A stretch of 64,000 bases of DNA from Bathymodiolus japonicus methanotrophic gill symbiont (lineage in GTDB: Bacteria > Pseudomonadota > Gammaproteobacteria > Methylococcales > Methylomonadaceae): contig NZ_BLYC01000016.1 in assembly GCF_019721995.1 (NCBI RefSeq), positions 19,577 to 83,576 of the forward strand, in the 5' to 3' direction. Positions 17,657 to 28,616 of this stretch are shown here, piece by piece. Every line of letters starts with the position of its first letter. Position 1 is the stretch's first letter. The notes beneath the pieces are model-generated. The model saw nothing but the letters and a program-made list of their open reading frames with translations, did not search any database and had not been told where the DNA came from. The position numbers and the translations under genes were made by a program.

Positions 17657-18324
17657 GTATTAAGGCTTTATGGAGCAGGCATTTTTCCGAGTTTATTCAA
17701 GCTGGAGAAGCAGGTATGAATAGCCTGATGGCATCGGTAAAATTAGTTGAACTCCCTGCAGGGCAGCAGGTTTTTTATCCGGGGGCTGTTTGTGAGCAGT
17801 ATTTATTAGTTTTACAGGGCAGTGTTAAAGCGCAGATTATTTCTGAAGGTGGGCGAGAAATGTTGCTGTATCACGTTAGGTCCGGCGATTCCTGTGTGTT
17901 GACGACTTCATGTTTGCTGAGTGGTGATAATTATCCTGCTGAAGGGATTGCCGAGGACCAGGTGCTGGCTTTTGCGATTTCTAAACATGCCTTTTACCGC
18001 TGTATAGAGCAGTCTGCATTTTTTCGTGAGTTTGTGTTTAAAAAGTTTTCAGCGCGCTTATCGGATGTGATCGCGCTGCTAGAAGATGTGACTTTTAGCG
18101 CAATTGATACGCGCTTAAGCAAGGCACTGCTAGCAGAAGAATCAGCCGTTATCAGCTACACTCACCAGGAGCTGGCCACTAAACTGGGCTCAGCTCGTGA
18201 AGTGATTTCCAGGCATTTAAAACGCTTTGAGGCGTATGGCTGGGTTAGTCTAACTAGAGGTACGATTACTTTATTAGACATTGAAGCTTTAAGAACTGGA
18301 GTTTCCCAATTATTGAGTAGCTGA
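17644..18324 (+). CDS. Crp/Fnr-family transcriptional regulator with MITE-altered C-terminus
   Basis: The product has an N-terminal cyclic-nucleotide-binding beta-roll (residues 35-130, GAVCEQYLLVLQGSVKAQI), a dimer helix, and a C-terminal winged helix (YTHQELATKLGSAREVISRHLKRF). No Fnr-type N-terminal cysteine cluster is present. The last nine residues (GVSQLLSS region) and the stop codon come from MITE-F, which inserted at LDIEALR. The DNA-binding helix is intact, so the protein could still work. The ligand is unknown. Confidence 0.88.
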   Translation: MESVSIKALWSRHFSEFIQAGEAGMNSLMASVKLVELPAGQQVFYPGAVCEQYLLVLQGSVKAQIISEGGREMLLYHVRSGDSCVLTTSCLLSGDNYPAEGIAEDQVLAFAISKHAFYRCIEQSAFFREFVFKKFSARLSDVIALLEDVTFSAIDTRLSKALLAEESAVISYTHQELATKLGSAREVISRHLKRFEAYGWVSLTRGTITLLDIEALRTGVSQLLSS

Positions 18325-18759
18325 AATACACAATGCTGGTGTATCGAGGTTTATTTTAGGTGGTTTTGCCATGTTTATAGCAAACCCCCGCTGTCAGCCC
18401 CGGACGGGCTGATAGTCTCCAGAAGGCGCAGGGAAATTTGCCAATCCGAAGTGCGCGATAGCGCGCGAGGGAGGCTAAAATTTTATCCCGAATAGCCGTA
18501 GAGCCATTTGTGGTAGCCATGACTGAGCTGCTTTGTGCTCAGTCTGTGGCGGACGCAGGGCGGCTGGAGCATCTCCTATTCGCTGCGTAGGTGAACGAAT
18601 TACGGCGACAGGAGTCCCGGAATTTCGTGAGGTAGCATGGCGCGCCTGTACTTAATTCCCCTTAGGCAATAGCATTTGAAACGAATGAAAAGACTATCTT
18701 TCTCATATAGTTGCAGCATGGTTTAAATTTTACCATAAATAATTATTGGGAAACTTCAG
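18296..18759. repeat. MITE-F copy 3 with nested CIR-2
   Basis: The duplication TTTAAGAA lies at 18288-18295 and 18760-18767. The element is 204 bp after removing the CIR-2 at 18389-18648. The left end has one mismatch (CTGGAG). Confidence 0.92.
18389..18648 (+). repeat. CIR-2 element (260 bp)
   Basis: It is inserted in MITE-F between CCCC and TACTTA. Four other MITE-F copies show the uninterrupted junction, so the insertion added no duplicated bases. Confidence 0.93.
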
Positions 18760-18783
18760 TTTAAGAAAAGGCGCCGATAAATA

Positions 18784-18978
18784 CTAATGTACAGCGGTTT
18801 CCTTGGCGCGTTCCGTATCTTCTAATTGTTCTTTAACGACAAATCTGACGATGGTAAAGCCAATTAAGCCACCGACTAAACAAGCCATCAGTAATGGCAT
18901 GGCAAATGGTATTTCGTGATGGTCGCGCATATTCATTTGAAACATGGTAGAAAAAATATTCAGAAAAAAATCAATCAT
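18784..18978 (-). CDS. small single-pass membrane protein
   Basis: The 64-residue product has a transmembrane segment at residues 27-47 (MPLLMACLVGGLIGFTIVRF) and a charged C-terminal tail (KEQLEDTERAKETAVH). A GGGTGAA ribosome site precedes the ATG at 18978. The product was not recognised and no operon partner lies on this strand. Initiation signal and composition support a real gene. Confidence 0.6.
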   Translation of the reverse strand: MIDFFLNIFSTMFQMNMRDHHEIPFAMPLLMACLVGGLIGFTIVRFVVKEQLEDTERAKETAVH

Positions 18979-19137
18979 AGTTCACCCTTTTATTATAATG
19001 CGCTAGAGCGCGGAATGCTGACTTGAACAACAGCGTGACCATATATTAGAGTATTATGAAATGTTTATCAGTGACTATGTCACATTGGTGAGTAATTTAC
19101 TGGGTTTTTAACAATATTAATTTTTAGAGGGTTTATT

Positions 19138-19698
19138 ATGGCAGCAACACAATCAAATATGATGCCTTTAGGCACAACAGCACCTGAGTTTGGTTTGCCC
19201 GATACCATGTCGGGACAAGAGTTAAGCCTTGCCAGTCTGCAAGGAAGTGAGGGTACGCTGGTGATGTTTATCTGCAATCATTGCCCGTATGTGATTCATA
19301 TTAAAGAGCAGCTGATCGCGATAGCGCGGCAGTATGCTGAGCTGGGGATTAATACTATTGCGATTAGCGCCAATGATGTAGAAAATTATCCTCAGGATGC
19401 ACCGGATAAGATGCAGGCATTAATGGCCGAGTGGGGCAATCCATTTGCAGCGTATTTATATGATGAAACTCAAGCGGTGGCAAAAGCCTATCAAGCTGCC
19501 TGTACACCGGATATTTTTCTGTTTGATAAAGATCTGAACTGTGTGTATCGGGGACGGCTGGATGGCTCGACACCCAAGAATGATGTACCATTAACAGGAG
19601 AAGATTTACGCTGTGCTCTGGACGCACTGTTAGCGGGCAAGCCTGCTATCGAGCCACAGACTCCCAGTATTGGTTGTAATATTAAGTGGAAAACTTAA
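19138..19698 (+). CDS. thioredoxin-fold redoxin family protein
   Basis: The 186-residue product has a redoxin/AhpC-TSA fold: PEFGLPDTMSGQELSLASLQG at the start, CNHCPYV as the redox-active site near residue 47, and a later cis-Pro segment (ACTPDIFLFD). No signal peptide is seen, so it is probably cytoplasmic. The CNHCP motif is typical of a group of uncharacterised thioredoxin-like proteins. GAGGGTTT precedes the ATG. REP repeats follow. Confidence 0.85.
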   Translation: MAATQSNMMPLGTTAPEFGLPDTMSGQELSLASLQGSEGTLVMFICNHCPYVIHIKEQLIAIARQYAELGINTIAISANDVENYPQDAPDKMQALMAEWGNPFAAYLYDETQAVAKAYQAACTPDIFLFDKDLNCVYRGRLDGSTPKNDVPLTGEDLRCALDALLAGKPAIEPQTPSIGCNIKWKT

Positions 19699-19702
19699 AT
19701 CA

Positions 19703-19752
19703 ATTAGGGCGTGGTTTTGCCCGCTTATGGCGGGCTAAAGCCATGCCCTACA
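19703..19752. repeat. REP pair
   Basis: AGGGCGTGGTTTTGCCCGC is followed by an inverted GCGGGCTAAAGCCATGCCCT. It lies between convergent genes. Confidence 0.85.
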
Positions 19753-19762
19753 ATATTCAGAC

Positions 19763-20104
19763 TTACTTAATGTCCTCTGGGCGGCAATCTCCAGGGCAGA
19801 GGAATTTGCCCACTGGGCGCAAAAATGTATAGGTGGCAGGGACAATAATAAATACATCGGCTACGCGTTCAAATGCGTCATGCGGTGGTGCTATTGAGCT
19901 GAGCGCTGTGAATGGTGAGAAGACAATAAATAATGCTGTCCCTGTAATAGTTGCAGCCAGGCCTAAGGGGCGTGTGATTAAAATATCAGCGGGCACAAAC
20001 CAGGGGTTGTAATCTTTTGATTGGGGTGTTGCTTTAGTTTTAGCGTGTACCGGCTGGATAAAGAAAAAACAGCTGAGCAGGCTGAAGAGTATAAATTTTT
20101 TCAT
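19763..20104 (-). CDS. small exported protein of unknown function
   Basis: The 113-residue product has a signal peptide ending in VHAKT. Two hydrophobic stretches follow (LGLAATITGTALFIVFSPF and VFIIVPATYTFLRPV) and the C-terminus is Cys-containing (CPGDCRPEDIK). It is probably inner-membrane or periplasmic. The family was not named with certainty. A CIR-2 element is inserted 16 bp upstream of the start and separates the gene from its original promoter region. Confidence 0.72.
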   Translation of the reverse strand: MKKFILFSLLSCFFFIQPVHAKTKATPQSKDYNPWFVPADILITRPLGLAATITGTALFIVFSPFTALSSIAPPHDAFERVADVFIIVPATYTFLRPVGKFLCPGDCRPEDIK

Positions 20105-20120
20105 GATAATTTTTGGCTAA

Positions 20121-20380
20121 CAGGCGCGCCATGCTACCTCACGAAATTCCGGGACTCCTGTCGCCGTAATTCGTTCACCTACGCAGCGAATAGGAGATGC
20201 TCCAGCCGCCCTGCGTCCGCCACAGACTGAGCACAAAGCAGCTCAGTCATGGCTACCACAAATGGCTCTACGGCTATTCGGGATAAAATTTTAGCCTCCC
20301 TCGCGCGCTATCGCGCACTTCGGATTGGCAAATTTCCCTGCGCCTTCTGGAGACTATCAGCCCGTCCGGGGCTGACAGCG
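20121..20380 (-). repeat. CIR-2 element (260 bp), reverse
   Basis: It is the full element on the minus strand, with CATC immediately 5' in its own orientation. It is inserted in the intergenic region between petC and the small exported protein. Confidence 0.92.
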
Positions 20381-20384
20381 GATG

Positions 20385-20423
20385 AAAAAAAGCGCTAGTT
20401 CGTGAGAAGTAGCGCTTTTTTTG
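20385..20423. terminator. bidirectional rho-independent terminator
   Basis: AAAAAAAGCGCT ... AGCGCTTTTTTT forms a strong stem with A- and T-tracts on each side. It suits the end of the petABC operon on the minus strand. Confidence 0.8.
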
Positions 20424-20462
20424 TTTCTGCAAAGATAACTACTTTAGGTAGCTACACTTAAA

Positions 20463-20489
20463 TAAGGCGGACTAAAGTCCGCTCTACAT
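20463..20489. repeat. degenerate REP hairpin
   Basis: AAGGCGGACTAAAGTCCGCTC is a short palindrome of the REP type located just after the petC stop. A similar one lies at 35128-35150. Confidence 0.6.
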
Positions 20490-20493
20490 TAGC

Positions 20494-21216
20494 TTAGTGT
20501 ATGTCTTTCCAGTATTCCTTTTTCAATAAGTAGGCGATTACACCAAATAAAAGGATAAAGAAGAGCACATATTTACCCATGCTTTGGCGCTCTACTTGCG
20601 CTGGTTCACCGGCATATACCAGGAAGTTCACTATATCATTAACTGATTTATCGAATTCTTCAGCGCTCATAGTGCCGGGTTTTTCGAGTACCAGTTCAGT
20701 AATGACTTGCTGGTCGTCAACGGTCTCAAAGACTGCTGTCTGCTTACCTTGAAGTTTCCATAGTGGATTAGGCATACCCACATCAGGAAATATAGCATTG
20801 TTAACACCCAGAGGTTTATTGGGGTCAGCATAAAAACTTCTTAAGTAGCTATATAACCAGTCAGCGCCTCTTGAGCGGGCAATCAAAGATAAATCAGGAG
20901 GGCGAACACCAAACCATTTTTTAGCATCATGGCCGTTCATGGCTGTGAGCATTTTGTCATAAATACCCGCTCTTTCTGGAGCAACTTTATCTAAAATTTC
21001 TTGCTGCTCTACTCCAAAATCATCCGCTAGATTCAGATAGCGAATATATTTAGTTGAATGACAACCTAGGCAATATTGAACATAAAGGTGAGCTCCATTT
21101 TCTAAGGAATCTTTATCAGTTAAATCTATATCCGCTGAGTCCAGGTCCATCCCCCCTGAAGCAAATGCTCCTAGTGGGATCAAGGTTAATAGACAGATTT
21201 GCAATAATTTTTTCAT
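20494..21216 (-). CDS. petC: cytochrome c1 of the bc1 complex
   Basis: The 240-residue product has a signal peptide ending GAFASGG. The haem c site is CLGCHS near residue 53. Further conserved blocks are GVRPPDLSLIARSRG and the axial-ligand region around NPLWKLQGKQ. A C-terminal membrane anchor (YVLFFILLFGVIAYLLKKEYW) holds it in the inner membrane facing the periplasm. It is the third gene of petA-petB-petC, and the stop of petB is one base away. A terminator follows. Confidence 0.96.
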   Translation of the reverse strand: MKKLLQICLLTLIPLGAFASGGMDLDSADIDLTDKDSLENGAHLYVQYCLGCHSTKYIRYLNLADDFGVEQQEILDKVAPERAGIYDKMLTAMNGHDAKKWFGVRPPDLSLIARSRGADWLYSYLRSFYADPNKPLGVNNAIFPDVGMPNPLWKLQGKQTAVFETVDDQQVITELVLEKPGTMSAEEFDKSVNDIVNFLVYAGEPAQVERQSMGKYVLFFILLFGVIAYLLKKEYWKDIH

Positions 21217-21217
21217 A

Positions 21218-22615
21218 TTAGTCCAGGCTCCTTATGATTTTTCTTCCAAGCTTGCTTAATTCGTGAGCAATGCCAGAAGCATCGGGTCGTGTATGCATGA
21301 CAGTGTGCCCATCTCTGGTTTCTGGCACATCGTGGGTCATTGCTGCAAAAGATTGCTTGATTGCCGGAATTCGATCTTCAAGACCGGGTTCTTCATTCAC
21401 TCGCTTAGGTAAAGGTTTCGGTCTTTCCCAGCGGGTATAAATTGGCATCAATAAGAAGAAAGCGAAATATATCGCGGTAAGAATTCGTGCAAAAATGGTG
21501 GCTCCAGCTGTAGGCGGTTGCATACCCAGGTAGCCTAATCCGATAAAGCTAATCACGAATAGAACGATTGCTTTTTTGTAAATACCACCACGATAACGTA
21601 TTGAGCGTACTGGGCTACGGTCTAACCACGGTAGCAAGAATAAGACGACAATCGCACCGCCCATGGCAATAACCCCTGCAAATTTATCCGGTATCGCTCT
21701 TAAAATTGCATAGAAAGGCGTGAAATACCAGACCGGTGCAATATGCTCAGGCGTGGCTAACGGGTCAGCCGGGATAAAGTTGGCATGTTCCAGAAAGTAT
21801 CCACCCATTTCAGGCATATAGAAAATTACCGTAGCAAAAAAGAACATAAAGACGGCTACGCCGACGATATCTTTTACCGTGTAGTACGGGTGAAAAGGAA
21901 TGCCATCAACCGGGTGTCCCCATGGGTCTTTGGAATCTTTTATTTCAATGCCGTCAGGGTTATTTGAGCCGACTTCATGTAAGGCGATAATATGCAAGAA
22001 TACCAGCATTACTAAAATCAGCGGGATAGCAATCACATGGAAAGCAAAGAAGCGGTTTAAGGTCGCATCAGAGATTACGTAGTCACCTCTTACCCATAAG
22101 GATAAATCATCGCCTATCACTGGAATAGCGCTGAACAATGAGATAATGACCTGTGCTCCCCAGTAAGACATTTGACCCCATGGAAGCAAGTAGCCCATAA
22201 AGGCTTCAGCCATCAGAGCTAGAAAGATCAGCATACCAAAGATCCAGATCAGCTCTCTAGGTTGTTTGTAAGAGCCATAAATCAGCCCACGGAACATATG
22301 CAGATAAACCACGATAAAAAAGGCAGATGCCCCCGTGGAGTGCATATAGCGCACTAGCCAGCCCCATGGGACTTCGCGCATGATATATTCTACAGAGTCA
22401 AATGCTAGGCTGGCATCAGGCTTGTAGTTCATGGTCAGTAATATGCCGGTAATAAACTGGTTTACCAGCACTAATAATGCAAGTGAACCAAAAAAATACC
22501 AGAAGTTGAAATTTTTCGGCGCGTAATATTGCGCCATATGATCATTCCATAGTTTGGCCATTGGAAAGCGACGGCAAACCCAGCTAGTGCAATCATTTAA
22601 GTAATTTGATTTCAT
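21218..22615 (-). CDS. petB: cytochrome b of the bc1 complex
   Basis: The 465-residue multi-helix inner-membrane protein carries haem ligands in the helix regions around VRYMHSTGAS/LHMFRG and NRFFAFHVIAIP/FLHIIALHEVG. It also has the Qo-site PEW-like segment (APVWYFTPFYAI, where PEW is replaced by PVW). The start overlaps the petA stop by 4 bp, indicating translational coupling. The C-terminal 70 residues form a polar tail longer than in mitochondrial proteins but common in proteobacteria. Confidence 0.96.
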   Translation of the reverse strand: MKSNYLNDCTSWVCRRFPMAKLWNDHMAQYYAPKNFNFWYFFGSLALLVLVNQFITGILLTMNYKPDASLAFDSVEYIMREVPWGWLVRYMHSTGASAFFIVVYLHMFRGLIYGSYKQPRELIWIFGMLIFLALMAEAFMGYLLPWGQMSYWGAQVIISLFSAIPVIGDDLSLWVRGDYVISDATLNRFFAFHVIAIPLILVMLVFLHIIALHEVGSNNPDGIEIKDSKDPWGHPVDGIPFHPYYTVKDIVGVAVFMFFFATVIFYMPEMGGYFLEHANFIPADPLATPEHIAPVWYFTPFYAILRAIPDKFAGVIAMGGAIVVLFLLPWLDRSPVRSIRYRGGIYKKAIVLFVISFIGLGYLGMQPPTAGATIFARILTAIYFAFFLLMPIYTRWERPKPLPKRVNEEPGLEDRIPAIKQSFAAMTHDVPETRDGHTVMHTRPDASGIAHELSKLGRKIIRSLD

Positions 22616-23211
22616 GTGCTTGCCTCCGAAGCATCTTCACCGATCAGAATAAGCGTGTCAGTAATATAATGGTGGGGTGGTACGTCTAAATTGGTAGGAG
22701 CTGGAACGCCTCTGACGACACGCCCCGCTAGATCAAACCCTGAACCATGACAAGGGCAGAAAAAGCCGCCATTCCATGTGGGACCTAAGTCATTAGGAGC
22801 AATTTCTGGCCGAAAAGTAGGCGAGCAGCCTAGATGGGTACATAAGCCTACAGCAATAAAAATTCCCGGTTTTATAGAGCGAAATTCATTTTGACTGGAC
22901 TCTGGTTGGATAGACTCTAGTGAATCAGGGTCTGCTAGCTTACCAGTGTCAGTTGCTAGAATTTCCAGAACTTCCGGAGTACGGAAAAGAACCCAGACTG
23001 GCTTGCCACGCCATGCGGCACGAATTAGTTGACCGGGTTCTATCTTGCTTATATCAATTTCTACTGGGGCTCCAGCCGCCTTAGCCTTGGTACTAGGCTG
23101 CATTTGCGCCAGAAATGGGACGGCAATATAGCCGGTACCCACTGCACCCACGACAGTTAAAGCCGTGGTTAGAAATTGGCGTTTTGAATTGTCGACGCCT
23201 TGTTCGCTCAT
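22612..23211 (-). CDS. petA: Rieske iron-sulfur subunit of the bc1 complex
   Basis: The 199-residue product has an N-terminal Tat-like anchor with KRQFLT in place of the twin-Arg motif. It is followed by a hydrophobic helix (TALTVVGAVGTGYIAVPFL). The 2Fe-2S ligands are in CTHLGC and CPCHGSGFD. It is the first gene of petABC and probably carries the operon promoter in the 220-bp gap upstream, which also holds a REP pair. Confidence 0.96.
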   Translation of the reverse strand: MSEQGVDNSKRQFLTTALTVVGAVGTGYIAVPFLAQMQPSTKAKAAGAPVEIDISKIEPGQLIRAAWRGKPVWVLFRTPEVLEILATDTGKLADPDSLESIQPESSQNEFRSIKPGIFIAVGLCTHLGCSPTFRPEIAPNDLGPTWNGGFFCPCHGSGFDLAGRVVRGVPAPTNLDVPPHHYITDTLILIGEDASEAST

Positions 23212-23348
23212 GTATAACGCTCCTCGAGGTGATTATTTGTAACTTTTTTATTTTATTATCGGCTCAATGTTACATGAGAGCCGCTGTATTTTGAAGCTAG
23301 TTTTAATAAACTTTTAGTATGGCTTTGTTTTTTTATAGCTTAACGGTG

Positions 23349-23422
23349 TGTAGGGCGTGGCTTTAGCCCGCCTGTTAAGGTACTCCCGAAATATAGGCGA
23401 GCTAAAACCACGCACTACATTA
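23349..23422. repeat. REP pair
   Basis: TGTAGGGCGTGGCTTTAGCC and a degenerate inverted copy lie between the hisC 3' end and the petA promoter region. Confidence 0.82.
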
Positions 23423-23429
23423 TTGCAAT

Positions 23430-24509
23430 TTATAATGCATTTTTTAGTGCTTTAATAAACGCACCGTTTTCATCTGGTTTGCCGATTGTGACGCGTAAAC
23501 AGTCACTCAGCAGACCTTTTTTGGGGGATAGGTTTTTTATTAATATGCCTTGCTTTTTTAAGGCATTAAAAATATCGGTCGCCATATCTTTAGCGGTTCG
23601 GAAAAGAATAAAATTTGCAGCACTTGGACAAGGCCTTATGTCTTTCAGGGTGCTTAATTGCAGAAACATTCGCGCGCGTTCCTGGCGTAAAGTTTTGGTT
23701 TGTGTGGCAAACATCTGCGGATGGTTTAAGGCAAATTCAACGCTGCACTGGGTCAGGATATTGATATTATAAGGTAATCTGGCTTTGTTTAACTGGCTGA
23801 TAATAAAATTACCCCCAGTAATAAAACCTAAACGCAAGCCTGCCAAGCCGAGCTTGGAAACCGTGCGCATAACCAGTAAATTTTTATATTTTGACAGGTG
23901 CTGGATAAAGCTACAATCAGTAAATGGCGCATAGGCTTCATCAATAACTACTAAACCCCTGGCATGCTGGATAATTTGCTCGATAGCATCGCTATCAAAT
24001 AAATTCCCGGTGGGATTATTCGGGTAAGCAAGAAAGATAATTTCGGGTTGCTGTGTTTTTATTGCGGCCAGGGTAAGGTTTATATCCAGTTCAAAAGTGT
24101 CAGCTTGTAAAGGGATGCCCTGGTATTTTAAGCCCAGACATTGTGCAACTTGCTTATACATGACAAAACTGGGTTCTGGTGCCATGACTGTCGCATTGGC
24201 AGGTAAGGCCATCAGCAATAGCTGGATAATCTCATCTGACCCATTACCTAATAAAATCTCACTGTCGGCAGGAATCTGGTTATAATCTTTTAGAATACGA
24301 CAAAGTGTTTTGGCTTCCGGGTCAGGGTAGCGATTAATTTCTGCATCATGAACGATTTTTAACCATTCAGCTTTAATTTCTTCTGGCCAGGTATAAGGGT
24401 TTTCCATCGCATCAAGTTTTACATATCCGCAGGCATCGGCAACTTTATATGCAGTGAGCGCTCTAATTTCTGGGCGTATTACTGTAGATATAAGCTCTTG
24501 TTCATTCAT
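23430..24509 (-). CDS. hisC: histidinol-phosphate aminotransferase
   Basis: The 360-residue product is a class I/II PLP aminotransferase. It has YPNNPTGN, VIDEAYAPF, and the PLP lysine in TVSKLGLAGLRLGF. It converts imidazole acetol phosphate to histidinol phosphate. I start at ATG 24509 (MNEQELIST) because the upstream extension to 24566 overlaps the neighbouring ASCH gene and does not resemble HisC. It is separated from hisD-hisG by an ASCH-domain gene. Confidence 0.95.
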   Translation of the reverse strand: MNEQELISTVIRPEIRALTAYKVADACGYVKLDAMENPYTWPEEIKAEWLKIVHDAEINRYPDPEAKTLCRILKDYNQIPADSEILLGNGSDEIIQLLLMALPANATVMAPEPSFVMYKQVAQCLGLKYQGIPLQADTFELDINLTLAAIKTQQPEIIFLAYPNNPTGNLFDSDAIEQIIQHARGLVVIDEAYAPFTDCSFIQHLSKYKNLLVMRTVSKLGLAGLRLGFITGGNFIISQLNKARLPYNINILTQCSVEFALNHPQMFATQTKTLRQERARMFLQLSTLKDIRPCPSAANFILFRTAKDMATDIFNALKKQGILIKNLSPKKGLLSDCLRVTIGKPDENGAFIKALKNAL

Positions 24510-24519
24510 GGGTAAATGC

Positions 24520-24849
24520 TTAATCAACACGCTTGAAGTGGTGTACCCAGACTGGTGCAGATTCATTCCATTGCATGCCTTTATGCATTTTTAGAATCAG
24601 GTTTTTATACATTTCCAGATTGGGGTAACCTTCCGCCTGAGCTTCTGCATCACCCATATCGCCGATAGTTTCACGGGTTAAGTCAGTGATAATAAATTCC
24701 TGTCCTTCCAGGGTAAAAGTTTCATTCGGGTAGGCATACACACCATCACGGCGCTGCTGGGTTTTTCTGCCGCTAAGTGCAGCTTCAACTAATTTAGGGT
24801 GGGTTACCAGGCGCTCAATGCCACAGGTTTTTTCAGGTAGATCGGTCAT
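24520..24849 (-). CDS. ASCH-domain protein
   Basis: The 109-residue single-domain protein has the ASCH pattern: LVEAALSGRKTQQRRDG near the start (small-residue-G-x-K-T/Q turn), EFIITDLTRETIGDM in the middle, and APVWVHHFKRVD at the end. ASCH domains bind RNA or modified nucleosides. The role here is unknown. It lies 10 bp upstream of hisC and is probably co-transcribed. Confidence 0.75.
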   Translation of the reverse strand: MTDLPEKTCGIERLVTHPKLVEAALSGRKTQQRRDGVYAYPNETFTLEGQEFIITDLTRETIGDMGDAEAQAEGYPNLEMYKNLILKMHKGMQWNESAPVWVHHFKRVD

Positions 24850-25070
24850 TATTCTTCTCTTGTTGTATTATTTTCAGTTTCCGATGCTAGAGCACTACGA
24901 CCATTAAGTTAAGAGCTAAAGCTATTTTAAACAATGTGTTATATCGTATGCTGGGTTACGTTTTTATTAATGCGCAAAAAATATAACCCAGTCTACAAAG
25001 TAATTCATTGATTTTAAAATAATAAGTCCTTAAGTTTATGAAGCAATGTTCTAGCGTTGGGAGATATGTG

Positions 25071-26372
25071 TTATTTTAGTCTGTATTCTGCAGAACGCGC
25101 ATGCGCAGTTAAGCTTTCTCCGCGAGCTAATACTGATGCTGTCTTACCTAGCGTATTAGCACCTTCAGCTGAGCAGAAGATCAAACTGGAGCGCTTCTGG
25201 AAGTCGTAGACACCTAGCGGCGATGAAAAGCGCGCTGTACCCGATGTAGGCAGTACATGATTCGGTCCTGCACAGTAATCGCCTAATGCTTCTGCAGTAT
25301 AGCGCCCCATAAAGATAGCGCCGGCATTTCGGATATGTGCGCATAGTGCTTCCGGGTCAGCTACAGATAACTCCAGATGTTCAGGGGCAATGGTATTAGC
25401 TACTTCAGCAGCCTCTATTAATGACTCTGTTTTTATCAGTGCGCCGCGTGTTGATAATGAAGCTTTGATAATTTCAGCACGCTCCATTTCTGGTAGTAAT
25501 TTTTCGATACTTTGAGCAACGGCATCAAGAAAGTCAGCATCATCTGATAATAAGATAGCCTGGGCATCTTGATCATGCTCGGCCTGAGAAAACAAATCCA
25601 TCGCAATCCAGTCTGGATCGGTTTTGCCATCACAAATTATCAGTATTTCAGAAGGCCCCGCAATCATATCAATGCCTACCTGGCCAAAGACCAGCTTTTT
25701 TGCCGTGGCTACATAGATATTACCTGGGCCGACAATTTTCTCTACTGCGGGAATACTTTCTGTGCCATACGCCAGAGCAGCAACTGCTTGTGCTCCACCG
25801 ATGGTAAATACGCGGTCTACACCTGAAAGATAAGCGGCCGCCAGGACAAGTTCGTTGGTATGACCCTGTGGTGTAGGGACCACCATAATTAGCTCGCGTA
25901 CTCCGGCTACTTTTGCAGGAATAGCGTTCATCAATACTGACGAAGGGTAGGAAGCTTTGCCTCCTGGGACATATAAGCCGGCACGGTCTAGTGGGGTTAT
26001 TTTTTGACCCAGTATCGTGCCATCGGCTTCGGTGTATTGCCAGGACTCCATTTTTTGCTTTTCGGCATAGGCTTGCACGCGGTTTGCAGCGGTTTGCAAT
26101 GCGTCAGCTTTATCTTCCGGCAGGCTATCCCAGGCGGCTTTTAATTGCTCTTGAGTAAGTTCCATTTCAGCAGCGTTTGTCAGTGAACATTGGTCAAACT
26201 GATTGGTGTAATCGAGTACGGCCTGGTCGCCCTTGCTACGAACATTGGCAATAATATCCAGGACGCGCTGGTGTACCGTATCGTCTGAACTTTCCTCAAA
26301 GGCTAGTAGTTGTTGGAGTTGCTGCTGAAAATTGGCATCAGAGCTATTTAAACGAGTGATAGTTTGCGTCAT
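25071..26372 (-). CDS. hisD: histidinol dehydrogenase
   Basis: The 433-residue product matches full HisD length. Signature segments are [21 protein letters not shown], the zinc/histidinol region with [13 protein letters not shown], and [14 protein letters not shown]. It catalyses the last two oxidations of histidine synthesis with NAD. It lies 6 bp downstream of hisG on the same strand. About 220 bp without a gene follow before the ASCH gene. Confidence 0.97.
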   Translation of the reverse strand: MTQTITRLNSSDANFQQQLQQLLAFEESSDDTVHQRVLDIIANVRSKGDQAVLDYTNQFDQCSLTNAAEMELTQEQLKAAWDSLPEDKADALQTAANRVQAYAEKQKMESWQYTEADGTILGQKITPLDRAGLYVPGGKASYPSSVLMNAIPAKVAGVRELIMVVPTPQGHTNELVLAAAYLSGVDRVFTIGGAQAVAALAYGTESIPAVEKIVGPGNIYVATAKKLVFGQVGIDMIAGPSEILIICDGKTDPDWIAMDLFSQAEHDQDAQAILLSDDADFLDAVAQSIEKLLPEMERAEIIKASLSTRGALIKTESLIEAAEVANTIAPEHLELSVADPEALCAHIRNAGAIFMGRYTAEALGDYCAGPNHVLPTSGTARFSSPLGVYDFQKRSSLIFCSAEGANTLGKTASVLARGESLTAHARSAEYRLK

Positions 26373-26378
26373 AGTGAT

Positions 26379-27005
26379 TTATCTTGCTGCAATTGTTTTT
26401 TCGAATTGATCCAGTAAGGGCTGGATAATCTGGTGCTTCATTTTCATCGAGGCTTTGTTGACCACTAGGCGTGAGCTGATATTCATAATCAATTCACGTG
26501 GCTCCAGACCATTAGCCCTTAAAGTATTGCCGGTATCGACCACATCGACGATACAATCGGCTAGGCCAACGATGGGTGCCAGTTCCATAGCACCATAGAG
26601 TTTAATGATTTCAGCCTGTATGCCTTTGCTGGCAAAATAGCGCTCAGCTGTTTTGATGTATTTAGTTGCTACGCGTACGCGCCCAGAAATATCTGGCGCA
26701 TTAGTGGGTGCTGCTGTCATTAGTTTGCAGCAAGCGATATTCAGGTCGATAGGTTCGTATAAGTTGTCCGACTCATGCTCAATCAGCACATCTTTACCGG
26801 CAATACCTATATCTGCAGCACCATACTCGACAAATGTAGGCACGTCGGTGGCACGAATGATAACCAGTTGTACATCGGCATGGTTGGTTTTAAGAATCAG
26901 TTTACGACTGGTTTTTGGATCGTCCAGTGGAACGATGTCGGCATCTGCCAATAAGGGCAGTGCCTCGTCATAAATTCTGCCCTTTGAAACGGCGATAGTT
27001 AACAT
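26379..27005 (-). CDS. hisG: ATP phosphoribosyltransferase, short form
   Basis: The 208-residue product has [19 protein letters not shown] at the start and the PRPP loop in [18 protein letters not shown]. It lacks the C-terminal regulatory ACT-like domain, so it belongs to the short HisG class that needs the HisZ partner for activity and feedback. No hisZ is in the window. It lies 15 bp after murA. Confidence 0.96.
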   Translation of the reverse strand: MLTIAVSKGRIYDEALPLLADADIVPLDDPKTSRKLILKTNHADVQLVIIRATDVPTFVEYGAADIGIAGKDVLIEHESDNLYEPIDLNIACCKLMTAAPTNAPDISGRVRVATKYIKTAERYFASKGIQAEIIKLYGAMELAPIVGLADCIVDVVDTGNTLRANGLEPRELIMNISSRLVVNKASMKMKHQIIQPLLDQFEKTIAAR

Positions 27006-27020
27006 GAATAAAAGCCTGTA

Positions 27021-28292
<1,272 letters not shown>

Positions 28293-28616
28293 TTATTGGG
28301 TCGTGGAGTTAAATAAGTTGATTTCAGCAATATCGCAGAGCTTAGCCAGGGCCGAGAGTTGCGCGGGAATATGTTCAAAGCTGAGTTCTGTTTGCAATGT
28401 GCGTGCTAATCTGATCCATTCTATAAGCAAAGCTAATCCTGCGCTATCAATTTTACCTAGTTGCCGTAAGTCTATTTTAATCAATGCAGGTGATTGCGCA
28501 AAATTTAACATCTTTGCACTGTTTTTATTAATGCTGCTGAAAGTCAAGTCACCCTTAATGAGATAGTGACCCCGTGCAGTTGAGAGAATTTCTATCGCGG
28601 ACATTGAGCTATTCAT
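28293..28616 (-). CDS. mlaB: MlaB-like STAS-domain protein
   Basis: The product has about 107 residues and a STAS fold: IKGDLTFSSINKNSAKML, then LRQLGKIDSAGLALLIEWIR with the conserved SAG turn. MlaB is the cytoplasmic partner of the MlaF ATPase in the inner-membrane lipid transporter. ATG 28616 overlaps mlaD by 8 bp; ATG 28604 is an alternative just downstream. mlaC, usually between mlaD and mlaB, is absent. Confidence 0.88.
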   Translation of the reverse strand: MNSSMSAIEILSTARGHYLIKGDLTFSSINKNSAKMLNFAQSPALIKIDLRQLGKIDSAGLALLIEWIRLARTLQTELSFEHIPAQLSALAKLCDIAEINLFNSTTQ

